From positions 5,989,357-6,053,356 of the forward strand of contig NZ_CP036343.1 of NCBI RefSeq assembly GCF_007746795.1: 64,000 nt of DNA. The letters are read 5' to 3'. Of this stretch, positions 20,278 to 28,611 are shown piece after piece (position 1 is the first letter of the stretch; each line of letters starts with the position of its first letter). The notes beneath the pieces were generated by a model. That model saw only the letters and a program-made list of their open reading frames with translations. It was not told where the DNA came from and made no database searches. The position numbers and the translations under genes were made by a program. The stretch is from Gimesia algae. Its GTDB lineage: Bacteria > Planctomycetota > Planctomycetia > Planctomycetales > Planctomycetaceae.

Positions 20278-20990
20278 AAATCTTGAAAAACAACGCGATC
20301 AGCACGATTGAGATTCTGGTCATCCTGATGATCAGCGCGATTCTTGCAATTCTGTTGTTTCCCGAAGTACAACAGGGCAGAACCAGTGCCCGCCGCGAAT
20401 TCTTTCGCAGTCAGATGAAACAGATTGGACTGGCACTCCACCAGTATCAAGCAGACTATGGTTGTCTGCCTCCCCCGGTGGTGAAGAATGAGCAGGGTGT
20501 CGCACTACACAGTTGGCGGGCTTTGCTGCTGCCTTACTTGAAGTCTGCCCGCCATCTCAAAAACCGCCAACTGGATTATCATTTTGATGAACCCTGGAAC
20601 AGCCCTCATAATCAAGAACTCGCTGCGAAGAACAGAGATCTATATCAACTCGACTGGCCGCCTCAAACAGGGACGCGACGAAGATCAAAGCTGGTAGCGG
20701 TCGTTGATGATTCAACTTTCTGGAGTGATTCATCTCAATGTCGCAAGTTGCCCGACGAAATTGATCGCGAGCATCACATCTTACTCATTGAAATCCCAGG
20801 GAATACCCCGAGCTGGAATACTCCAACGGATATCACGCTGGATGAATTACTGGCGTGGAGCAGACAGGATTTATTTGACGACTATGGCCCCCTGGCATTA
20901 TTTGCCGATAGACATATCGAGTGGCTTTCTCCCAAAGAACTGCAAGGAGGCAACTTATGGAAAAAACTACAGCGTACTGATGCAAAGTAA
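20274..20990 (+). CDS. Divergent DUF1559-type pseudopilin-like protein
   Basis: A 238-residue protein with a type IV pilin-like N-terminus: a short basic leader, then STIEILVILMISAILAILLF, and a polar helix with the DUF1559-like pattern MKQIGLALHQYQADYGCLPP. The usual GFTLIE processing motif is altered (Ser in place of Gly-Phe at the cleavage site, TIEIL after it), so prepilin peptidase cleavage is uncertain. The C-terminal half has an ALFADRHIEWL segment like the end of DUF1559 domains. It is shorter than the two typical DUF1559 proteins at 51-54 kb. It overlaps the preceding small membrane gene by 4 nt. Confidence 0.75.
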   Translation: MKILKNNAISTIEILVILMISAILAILLFPEVQQGRTSARREFFRSQMKQIGLALHQYQADYGCLPPPVVKNEQGVALHSWRALLLPYLKSARHLKNRQLDYHFDEPWNSPHNQELAAKNRDLYQLDWPPQTGTRRRSKLVAVVDDSTFWSDSSQCRKLPDEIDREHHILLIEIPGNTPSWNTPTDITLDELLAWSRQDLFDDYGPLALFADRHIEWLSPKELQGGNLWKKLQRTDAK

Positions 20991-21158
20991 ACACGCTGTC
21001 ACCAGCGAAATGAAGAGAACGATTCAGGGAGTAGTCTGTTCTTCGTTTTATTAAAGAGTTTGCTGGAGAATGTGAACCGCGCGATTTAGAACGAGAGCCT
21101 CTATCCTGGATAGTGTTGCATTCCAGGTGAACTTTGTGGGCCTGCGTGATTTCTATTC

Positions 21159-22007
21159 TCAATAAGCGACCTTATCAGTATTTTTCCAGAGATTAAATGC
21201 GTCCAGTGAATTATCAGTTGTCGCCTGAAATACTCGGAACCCATTACGCTCACGTTCCCGATAAGGCGTTGCCAGTTCCTGATAGAGATCCAGGTCAGAA
21301 AAATCAACGCCAGGTTCAGCTGCATCAAAACGTGTTGCTGAAAAAACGATTGTGTCAATGCGTGCCCAACGAATCGCAGCATAGCACATCGGGCATGGCT
21401 CGCAGCTGCTGTAAATTTCACAATGCGATGTGAGCCCCGGCTGAGGCAACTTGAGCCGAGTATCATCACGGCGGATCTGTCCCAGGTTGAACACTCCTAA
21501 CTCCCTGGCAACGTTACGAACCGCAGTCACTTCGGCGTGTGCAGTCGGATCGACATGCCTGGTCACCTGATTGCGACACCGCCAGTAGCGGATCACGTGA
21601 TTAGTTTCATCATCGACTTGAACGATGACAGCTCCAAATGGCCCGTCTCCCGCTTTGACAGATTGATGCGCTTCATCACAGGCCATGCGAATCCAGCGAT
21701 TGCTTTCTACCTCGATCCCCTTGTATTTGTCATGCTGCTTAATGTTATGTAGTTGGCAAGGATATTGTTGACGTTTTGCAGCTTTGTCGGTGGAACAATG
21801 TGGGCAAGCGTTTTTTGCCACCGACGTCAATTGACCCGGTTTGGCCAGCGGGGGAACACCCTCGTAATCTGTTTCATTAATCAACTCAATGTACGATTTC
21901 GACTGAGGCGCGACAGTCACCGGGGAACCGGATTCATCCGCGACCCAGAAGAAGGCCGTGATTACGATTGCTGCGCCAAGCGAAATGGTTGTCATTAATT
22001 GAGTCAT
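21159..22007 (-). CDS. Membrane-anchored cytidine/guanine deaminase-like protein
   Basis: A 282-residue zinc-dependent nucleoside/nucleobase deaminase. The catalytic signature is complete: HAE (H157, E159) and PCPMC (C205, C208). The arrangement is closest to the guanine deaminase/tRNA-adenosine deaminase branch (inference). Unusually, about 100 residues precede the catalytic domain. They begin with a hydrophobic segment (about residues 7-24), so the protein is anchored or exported, and then carry a small Cys/His motif (C68, C71, C84) that might bind another metal. Soluble cytosolic members are about 150-170 residues. Which side of the membrane the active site faces cannot be told. Confidence 0.8.
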   Translation of the reverse strand: MTQLMTTISLGAAIVITAFFWVADESGSPVTVAPQSKSYIELINETDYEGVPPLAKPGQLTSVAKNACPHCSTDKAAKRQQYPCQLHNIKQHDKYKGIEVESNRWIRMACDEAHQSVKAGDGPFGAVIVQVDDETNHVIRYWRCRNQVTRHVDPTAHAEVTAVRNVARELGVFNLGQIRRDDTRLKLPQPGLTSHCEIYSSCEPCPMCYAAIRWARIDTIVFSATRFDAAEPGVDFSDLDLYQELATPYRERERNGFRVFQATTDNSLDAFNLWKNTDKVAY

Positions 22008-22199
22008 AATAATTTACTTCTTGCCAGTCTATTACATTTGTTATCATTGAAACCGACGGGGATCCAGGAAAAAGTACCTCACAAACAGACCAGGCCCTTG
22101 TTTTCAAGTCGAGGAACATCGAGATTCAGGGCAAGCGCTCCTAATATGGCGATTATCCCGGTTAAGTTCATTACAGTTTGATCACAAAGTTACAACGAC

Positions 22200-22505
22200 A
22201 TGAAATTCCCACTGCACACATTCGAAGTCAGCAGTCCGTCTGAGAAAGCTTTTATTCGACTGCTGCAGAAAGCCTTAGACAGGCTGCCAGCTATTGTGGA
22301 ACAGGAAATATCAGGTGCAGACCGCTTACGTTTTCGACTGATACTGGAAGATTATGTCGTCGGACTGTTAAAAGACATGCAGGCAAGTCAGCATCTCTCA
22401 CGCAATTGGACCCCGTCCGATTATCTGATCATTGTGCAGTTTGAAAAAACACAGGGCACCATCTGCTTCAACGGGCAGCAGCAAGTCATTCCTTTTACAA
22501 CATAA
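22200..22505 (+). CDS. Hypothetical protein, 101 residues
   Basis: A small soluble protein with no signal peptide. The middle is helical and acidic (residues about 17-62), and the end is short beta-like (YLIIVQFEKTQGTICFNG). No family recognised and the ribosome site is weak. It lies 58 nt upstream of the exported protein starting at 22564 on the same strand. The composition looks like real coding sequence. Confidence 0.5.
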   Translation: MKFPLHTFEVSSPSEKAFIRLLQKALDRLPAIVEQEISGADRLRFRLILEDYVVGLLKDMQASQHLSRNWTPSDYLIIVQFEKTQGTICFNGQQQVIPFTT

Positions 22506-22563
22506 ATATCTGGAAGAGTCGAAAAATCTGAAGGCAAACCATGAACTCGGAAGGAGTCAGGTC

Positions 22564-22893
22564 ATGTTTCATTCAAAAGTCACGTTTTACCTTGTTCTCA
22601 TTCTGGCAGGACTGATTGTGTTCTCCTCATCTGAAAACAACCAGGCTGCCAACCCCAAAGTTGACCCAACGCAAGTCATTCTACGTTCGATTCAGCCAGC
22701 CGAGGGGCCTCAACTGGAAATTCGAATCGGCCATTTAGTCTGCAAAACAAAAGAACTGAATTTTCAGCGGAAAGAAGGCCCGGAATACAATGTGCAGCCA
22801 GTCGGCGGGAAAGTGCAAGTCAAAAGCGACAAGCAACGTATTGTTTCACAGCAGATGGAATATTCGCTCCCCTGGTTAACAGGAGAGCGCTGA
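22564..22893 (+). CDS. Small exported protein, unknown
   Basis: A 109-residue protein with a clear signal peptide or anchor (residues about 6-24) and a polar, beta-type remainder containing one Cys. The start is ATG at 22564, directly after a very strong ribosome site (GGAAGGAG); a longer open frame from 22432 is ignored because of it. The mature part has no recognised domain. Confidence 0.65.
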   Translation: MFHSKVTFYLVLILAGLIVFSSSENNQAANPKVDPTQVILRSIQPAEGPQLEIRIGHLVCKTKELNFQRKEGPEYNVQPVGGKVQVKSDKQRIVSQQMEYSLPWLTGER

Positions 22894-23205
22894 TTCAGGA
22901 AACTTAAGTTGTGGGATTTCCGCCAGCATCTACGACTCCGAACGGGATGATATTATCGTGATCGCATGCTGTTCGCGATTCAATGACGGAGCTTCACACC
23001 GGTTTAAAAATATCGACCCGTGGATTATTTTGAATTCGCATATATACATATTTCCCCTACCTGATATACTCTATCTAGATCTAATCGCATTTTAGCATCG
23101 CATCTCGCGTACTATGATGCTCGGCCCAATAGCCTCGGGAGACACTACAGTAAAACGGGACACAGTCTAAAAGTACCCGATTCAGATTGACGGGGGAAGA
23201 TTGAT
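22894..23205 (+). other. Intergenic region before the LRR gene
   Basis: Non-coding. It contains copy 1 of a 71-nt repeat at 23100-23170, which would lie in the 5' leader or promoter region of the LRR gene. A strong ribosome site GGGGGAAG stands just before the ATG at 23206. Nothing else was recognised. Confidence 0.55.
23100..23170 (+). repeat. 71-nt dispersed stem-loop repeat, copy 1
   Basis: Same length, without gaps, as copies at 24502-24572 and 42179-42249 (reverse). By hand count 55 of 71 positions match copy 2. Shared blocks are GCATCTC at the start, CTATGAT, CTCGG, GAGAC, AGTAAAA and GGACACAGTCTAA at the end. The element ends 35 nt before the LRR start codon. Confidence 0.75.
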
Positions 23206-24480
23206 ATGCAATTCTCGCGTATAGGCAAGTGGCTTCTAATTCCAGTATTAACCGCCTATGTACTCTGGCTCATAATGTACTCGGAAAAACAGAAGATCGA
23301 ATTCGCCAAACAACGGCTGCGTTCCCAAGGATTATATATTCAGGAAATCTATCGCTTTCATCCCATCCGGGAGTCAACCTTCAAACTGGAATATGTATTT
23401 GACACAGAAGCGCTCAGCATTTCCCAGATCAATTCTTCTGACTCTCGCAGGGCATCTGAGTTTATTGAGGATCTAAAAAAACTGGCACCCTCAATTAGAA
23501 GTGTGGATATCGAAGGTGCCGTCTTCACTGACCAGGATGTAATCGCTTTGGGTCAAATGCCAAAGTTAGGATATGTAAGTCTGAACGGTTCTGAATTGAC
23601 GGATTCAGGAATCGAGGCTTTATCAAAGATCAAAGAACTTGGAACGCTTGCCATTTATGATCTTCAGTTACCAGACAGCAAGGTCATCTGGTTGCAGAAC
23701 TGCACGGAATTGTGGAAACTGACTCTCCACAATTGTGAACTCAGTCCTGAAACGTACCAGCAATTGGCAGCCCTGGAACAACTTGAAAAGCTTAATCTGC
23801 TCAACTCCAACATTCGTTCATCAGACCTGCAATCTCTCGCAAATCTTTCAAGTTTAGATGAGCTTATCCTTGAAGGAACACGGGTGGACGATCAGGCGGG
23901 TCCCTACCTGAATAGACTGAAAACGCTTCAACGACTGGATCTTGGTAGAACAAAGGTCGGAGCGGAAGTATGTAAACAGCTTTCAAAAATTAACTTAAAA
24001 GAACTCATACTCAGAAAGACACCAGTAGACGACCGGGCGGCACCTTACCTGAAGAACATGAAAGCAATACAGCGATTGAATCTCAGCAGAACGAACGTGG
24101 GAGACGAAGTATGCCTTCAGGTTGCGAAAATTGACAGTTTGATATCCTTAAATCTAAATCAGACCCCCATTACTGACAGCGGCGTTCAGGCACTGCTTCA
24201 GGGATGCCTTAACGTCAAAGGACTTTATCTCGACCGATGCCAGATTTCCAGCAACGCGTTTTCGGCATCAAAACAGTGGCCAGCAAACCTAATTGGTCTG
24301 ACGCTCAAAGGCACTAATCTGTCTGGACCAGAGTTTCTACAAATCTATCGAGATCATGATTCCTTAATCTGGACTTCGTTCGACTGGGAAGACGATACAG
24401 ATCTGACTTATCAAAAGTATCTCAAAATGGAAAGATCACGCATCTTGAGCGTTCGAAAAAATGAAAAAGAGAATAGCTAG
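23206..24480 (+). CDS. Membrane-anchored leucine-rich repeat protein
   Basis: A 424-residue protein with an N-terminal hydrophobic anchor (about residues 9-25) and a predicted outside domain of leucine-rich repeats from about residue 100 to 380. At least nine repeats of about 23-26 residues are visible, with forms such as LEKLNLLNSNIRSSDLQSLA and LISLNLNQTPITDSGVQALL; the latter pattern is the cysteine-free GALA/RNI-like type. LRR surfaces usually mediate protein binding; the partner is unknown. The gene is flanked on both sides by the 71-nt repeat in the same orientation. GGGGGAAG supports the ATG at 23206. Confidence 0.82.
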   Translation: MQFSRIGKWLLIPVLTAYVLWLIMYSEKQKIEFAKQRLRSQGLYIQEIYRFHPIRESTFKLEYVFDTEALSISQINSSDSRRASEFIEDLKKLAPSIRSVDIEGAVFTDQDVIALGQMPKLGYVSLNGSELTDSGIEALSKIKELGTLAIYDLQLPDSKVIWLQNCTELWKLTLHNCELSPETYQQLAALEQLEKLNLLNSNIRSSDLQSLANLSSLDELILEGTRVDDQAGPYLNRLKTLQRLDLGRTKVGAEVCKQLSKINLKELILRKTPVDDRAAPYLKNMKAIQRLNLSRTNVGDEVCLQVAKIDSLISLNLNQTPITDSGVQALLQGCLNVKGLYLDRCQISSNAFSASKQWPANLIGLTLKGTNLSGPEFLQIYRDHDSLIWTSFDWEDDTDLTYQKYLKMERSRILSVRKNEKENS

Positions 24481-24501
24481 AGCGCATCACATATAACCAT
24501 A

Positions 24502-24572
24502 GCGTCTCTCAATCTATGATACTCGGTCCAAATGGTACTGGAGACGCTATAGTAAAACTGGACACAGTCTAA
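24502..24572 (+). repeat. 71-nt dispersed stem-loop repeat, copy 2
   Basis: Lies 21 nt after the stop of the LRR gene, in the same orientation as copy 1. It contains a perfect 8-bp inverted repeat, AGCGTCTC at 24501-24508 and GAGACGCT at 24541-24548, followed by AGTAAAAC and GGACACAGTCTAA. There is no T-run, so it is not a simple terminator. Confidence 0.75.
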
Positions 24573-24595
24573 CCTGGGTATCTCACCAGATTTGA

Positions 24596-26872
24596 TCAAG
24601 CCTGCGGTGTTTCCTTGTATCCTGGTTCAGAAGAAGAATCAGTCAGGAATTCCATCTTGCCGCTTTTTACGTCGTAGAGCGCGCCGACAACCATGACCTT
24701 GCCGGCATCCACCAGATCACGAATCACTTCACTGCGGGACTTTATTTCGTGAACGCTGCGATAGACGTTACGTCGTGCAGTTTCGTCGACAAACCGTTCT
24801 TTTTCTTCCTCGCTCATCCGAGGCACTTCCGAACAGGATTCATCATCGACACAGGGGGCGATTTCATTGACAATCGAATCCAGGTGCGAGCAGCCTGTCA
24901 CTTGCGATGCATCATTATCCTCGCACATCATTTCTACTGTAGATGTGACGGCACCGCAACGGGTATGCCCCAGCACCAGCACCAGTTTCACCCCGACCAC
25001 CACGACACCATATTCAATGCTGCCCAGCGACTTGTTTCCGATTACATTCCCGGCAACACGCACGCTGAAAATGTCTCCTATTCCCAGGTCCAGTACCAGT
25101 TCCGCCGGCACACGGGAATCGATACAACTCAGGACTACCGCCAGGGGATTCTGTTCGCCGGCAGTGGCATTGACCTGACGTCCCAGGTCGCGTGAGAGTC
25201 GGTTGTGCGTGTAGAACCGCTCGTTCCCTTCACGTAAAATCTGCAGGACCTGGTCTGGTGTGATCCGGTCTTTCAGTTCTCGCGTGGAATAGTCGGCGAA
25301 CTGAATTTCATCGTTCAACTGGTACTTTTTCCGGAAGCCGCGCAAACTGACTTTCATCCCCCGTGCAGGGCCGATTTTATCCTTGAACTCCTGAATCAGA
25401 CTCAGAATATCAGGGTCGATGTAGTCTGTACTGGTAGCATCAATCAGCATGTTTGTACCGGGAGTTGCGTCGTTAAATACTTGATCCAGCGCGGCCCGGT
25501 TTAGAAAGCTGACCTGGTTTGCCAGTTCGATATGCAGTACGTCTCCTCCGGCGTGTGTCTCCACAATTCGGCGGATGGGCTGCCGCAGGCTACTGTTCAG
25601 GATAAACAGCAGACTCACACCAAGACCAATCAGGATCCCGACTAACAGGTCGGTAAACACGATCGAGAGCAACGTAATCAGGAACGGCAGAAACTGATAG
25701 CGTCCCTCACTCCACATCTGTCGAAACAGGGAGGGGCTGGCCAGTTTGAAACCGGTCACCAGCAGTATCGCTGCCAGCGCCGCCAGGGGAATCATATTCA
25801 TATACACCGGGATTAACGCGACTGCGATCAACAGCAGGATGCCGTGAAATATACACGAGAGCTTGGTCTTCGCTCCCGCGTTCACATTCACAGAACCACG
25901 CACAATCACCGATGTCACAGGCAGACCACCAATCAGGCCGGCAGTGATGTTACCCACTCCCTGCGCAATCAATTCACGACTGGGGGGAGAATTGCGGTTT
26001 TCGGGATCAAGCTTGTCGACGGCTTCCAGGTTCAACAGAGTTTCCAGTGAAGCGACAATCGCGATTGTCACGGCTGCGACATAGATGGCAGGATTGGCCC
26101 ACTGAGAAAAATCAGGGAACTTCAGGAAGGTCAGCAGATCGCCGGCTGTTTCCGCAACAGGAATCTGCACCAGGTGGCTGGTTTGAATCGACCAGGGGCC
26201 GCCCAGGCGTTGAAACAACATATGCAGGCTCACACCCAGCAGCACCACCATCAGCGGGCCGGGAATCACCGAATTTTTCAACAGCTTGATCCGGTTCCAG
26301 AACACCAGTAGTGCAATCGAAGAGATCCCCACGACAGCGGCACCATAATGGATATCGCCTTCAAAGACCGTCAGAATCTCAGAAAATGTGTTCTGTTTGT
26401 CTGGCTGCGTGAATGACATTTCCCCTTCCGGGTCGGAATCGTGTCCCACAACATGGGGAATCTGTTTCAGAATCAGAATCACCCCGATGGCCGCCAGCAG
26501 ACCTTTGATCACACTGGAAGGAAAAAATGCAGACAGTGAACCGGCACGGACTATGCCCAGGACAATCTGGATTACCCCACCCAGCATGACCGCCAGCAGG
26601 AAGGCCTCAAAAGAACCTAAAGTGGCAATTTGCGCGATGACAATTGCTGTCAAACCGGCGGCCGGGCCGCTCACACTGGTACTCGATCCACTGATCGATC
26701 CCACCACAATTCCGCCGATAATCCCCGATACTAATCCAGAGAATAGCGGAGCACCGGAAGCCAGGGCAATTCCCAGGCAGAGAGGAAGTGCTACAAGAAA
26801 CACCACCAGACCTGATGTCAGGTCGCGTGGCAGGTAGGTAAGGGGATAGCCCGAAAGACGTGCGTCGTTCAT
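24596..26872 (-). CDS. SulP-family anion transporter fused to beta-carbonic anhydrase
   Basis: A 758-residue fusion. Residues about 12-425 form the SulP (SLC26-type) membrane domain with roughly 12 hydrophobic segments. Residues about 430-520 look like the STAS domain. Residues about 545-750 are a beta-class carbonic anhydrase with its zinc ligands C583 (in SCIDSRVP, with D585 and R587), H636 and C639 (in GHTRCGAV). SulP proteins carry bicarbonate or sulfate; a fused carbonic anhydrase implies bicarbonate, coupling transport to CO2/HCO3 interconversion (inference from family knowledge). It stands alone as a transcription unit on the minus strand. All key catalytic residues are present. Confidence 0.92.
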   Translation of the reverse strand: MNDARLSGYPLTYLPRDLTSGLVVFLVALPLCLGIALASGAPLFSGLVSGIIGGIVVGSISGSSTSVSGPAAGLTAIVIAQIATLGSFEAFLLAVMLGGVIQIVLGIVRAGSLSAFFPSSVIKGLLAAIGVILILKQIPHVVGHDSDPEGEMSFTQPDKQNTFSEILTVFEGDIHYGAAVVGISSIALLVFWNRIKLLKNSVIPGPLMVVLLGVSLHMLFQRLGGPWSIQTSHLVQIPVAETAGDLLTFLKFPDFSQWANPAIYVAAVTIAIVASLETLLNLEAVDKLDPENRNSPPSRELIAQGVGNITAGLIGGLPVTSVIVRGSVNVNAGAKTKLSCIFHGILLLIAVALIPVYMNMIPLAALAAILLVTGFKLASPSLFRQMWSEGRYQFLPFLITLLSIVFTDLLVGILIGLGVSLLFILNSSLRQPIRRIVETHAGGDVLHIELANQVSFLNRAALDQVFNDATPGTNMLIDATSTDYIDPDILSLIQEFKDKIGPARGMKVSLRGFRKKYQLNDEIQFADYSTRELKDRITPDQVLQILREGNERFYTHNRLSRDLGRQVNATAGEQNPLAVVLSCIDSRVPAELVLDLGIGDIFSVRVAGNVIGNKSLGSIEYGVVVVGVKLVLVLGHTRCGAVTSTVEMMCEDNDASQVTGCSHLDSIVNEIAPCVDDESCSEVPRMSEEEKERFVDETARRNVYRSVHEIKSRSEVIRDLVDAGKVMVVGALYDVKSGKMEFLTDSSSEPGYKETPQA

Positions 26873-27336
26873 GTCTATTCACTCATTCTTAATTTTAAGT
26901 TTGGCGGGTAATTCACAGAAACTGGAAACCGAATCTGATCTCTAAAGGAGTCACACATCGGAACTGTGTCTGCACTTATATCAGGGTCTGAGGACTTGGA
27001 GTACCTGAATCATCTGATTTATCAGACAGCTCTTATGGATTCGTTCTTAAGCATCCAGACCCGCGGCACAGTATTATAAAATCACATCTCGTTTTACAAT
27101 CAGCTTTTACAAATATTTTTATGATATTGATTACTGATCTAGATTTTTCTACTTTAAAAAATGCACCTGTGACTATAACCCATCAGGGGAAATCAGCAAA
27201 CAGTTTTTGCCATTCCTACTGGACACCTTCAAACTACGAGAACAGCTGACATTTCCAGACCTGTAGATCTATTTGTACTGATAATACCCACCAGTGCCAC
27301 ACAGCTTGCTGCGTGGACAAACGAAAGAGGGTTTCC
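26873..27336. other. Divergent intergenic region
   Basis: Non-coding, strongly AT-rich around 27090-27160. It must hold the promoters of the SulP fusion (minus) and the propeller gene (plus), but no hexamer pair was convincing. AGAGGG at 27326-27331 is the ribosome site of the next gene. Confidence 0.5.
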
Positions 27337-28602
27337 ATGCCATCCCATCTCCCCTTCAAGCTGGCGAGCTTGATTCTCGGATTAATACCTGCTGTGATTC
27401 TCTCAGCAGCCCCCGGGCCATCGGACTGGTCACAATGGCGAGGACCAAACCGTGATGGTGTTATCAAAGCCACAGAATTTCCGGATAGCCTGTCTGAACA
27501 ATCTCTGACCCAGGTCTGGAAAATCCCGCTCGGTCCCGGTTACTCGGGCCCCATCGTCACTGCGGATCGTGTGTTCGTGACGGAAACCGTCGATAAGAAA
27601 ACCGAAGTCGTGCGCGCCTTCGATCGCGCGACTGGCAAACTCATCTGGAAACAGGAATGGCCCGGCTCGATGAGTGTCCCCTTCTTTGCCAAAGCCAACG
27701 GAGACTGGATTCGAGCGACCCCCGCTTACGATGGCGAACGACTTTACGTTGCCGGTATTCGTGATGTACTCGTCTGCCTGAATGCAGAGAATGGCGAAGT
27801 GCTCTGGCGTCTTGACTTCGTGGAAAAACTGAAAACACCTCCCCCTGCTTTCGGGTTTGCTTCTTCACCGCTCATCGTCGGCGATGCGCTGTATGTCCAG
27901 GCAGGCGGCGGATTGTGTAAGGTCAATAAGTTGACCGGCGAAATTGAATGGCGGGCACTTGAAGATGGGGGCGGTATGTTTGGTAGCGCCTTCTCTTCAC
28001 CTTATTACGCCACCCTGAATGGGGTTCCGCAGTTAATCGTCCAGACCCGCACCACGCTGACGGGCATCAATCCGGAAGATGGATCGGTTTACTGGAAACA
28101 GGACATCCCCGCCTTCCGAGGTATGAATATTCTGACTCCCACTGTGCACGAGAATGCTGTATTCACCAGCAGCTACGGCGGCAAGTCTTTTCTTTATACT
28201 CCTGACAAGTCAGGCGAATCGGCAGCCCCACAGGAAATCTGGACCAACAAAGCCCAGGGATATATGTCGTCTCCGCTGATCATTAACGGTTCCATTTACC
28301 TGCATCTGCGGAATCAGCGTTTTACCTGCATCGATCTCCAGACAGGCGAAACCCGCTGGACCACGACCCCCTACGGAAAATACTGGAGCATGGTGACCGA
28401 TGGTAATAAGATACTGGCACTCGATCAGAACGGCGACCTGCTGTTGATCAACGCGAACCCGGAAAAGTTTGAACTGCTCGACCGACGTAAAGTGGCCGAC
28501 GATTCCTGGGCACACATTGCGATCAGCGGCAATGAACTCTTCATCCGCGCCCTGGACCATCTGGCCGTTTATCGCTGGAACACTTCTGATACCGAAAAAT
28601 AA
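27337..28602 (+). CDS. Secreted PQQ-type beta-propeller protein (BamB-like)
   Basis: A 421-residue exported protein with a signal peptide ending near SAAPG. It has the WSQWRGPNRDG motif typical of planctomycete PQQ-repeat proteins, then propeller blades marked by forms such as FDRATGKLIWKQEW, LNAENGEVLWRLDF and IDLQTGETRWTT. It resembles the BamB / PQQ-dehydrogenase repeat family, but nothing shows that PQQ is actually bound. The start at 27337 is chosen because AGAGGG stands five bases before it; a GTG at 27313 would add eight residues. The photolyase gene starts 9 nt after the stop, suggesting cotranscription. Confidence 0.85.
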   Translation: MPSHLPFKLASLILGLIPAVILSAAPGPSDWSQWRGPNRDGVIKATEFPDSLSEQSLTQVWKIPLGPGYSGPIVTADRVFVTETVDKKTEVVRAFDRATGKLIWKQEWPGSMSVPFFAKANGDWIRATPAYDGERLYVAGIRDVLVCLNAENGEVLWRLDFVEKLKTPPPAFGFASSPLIVGDALYVQAGGGLCKVNKLTGEIEWRALEDGGGMFGSAFSSPYYATLNGVPQLIVQTRTTLTGINPEDGSVYWKQDIPAFRGMNILTPTVHENAVFTSSYGGKSFLYTPDKSGESAAPQEIWTNKAQGYMSSPLIINGSIYLHLRNQRFTCIDLQTGETRWTTTPYGKYWSMVTDGNKILALDQNGDLLLINANPEKFELLDRRKVADDSWAHIAISGNELFIRALDHLAVYRWNTSDTEK

Positions 28603-28611
28603 CCGATTCCC

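Noticed and set aside
24502-24572. 71-nt repeat as a Rho-independent terminator of the LRR gene
   Set aside because: The stem is only 8 bp with a 32-base loop and no T-run, and a like copy lies upstream of the gene.
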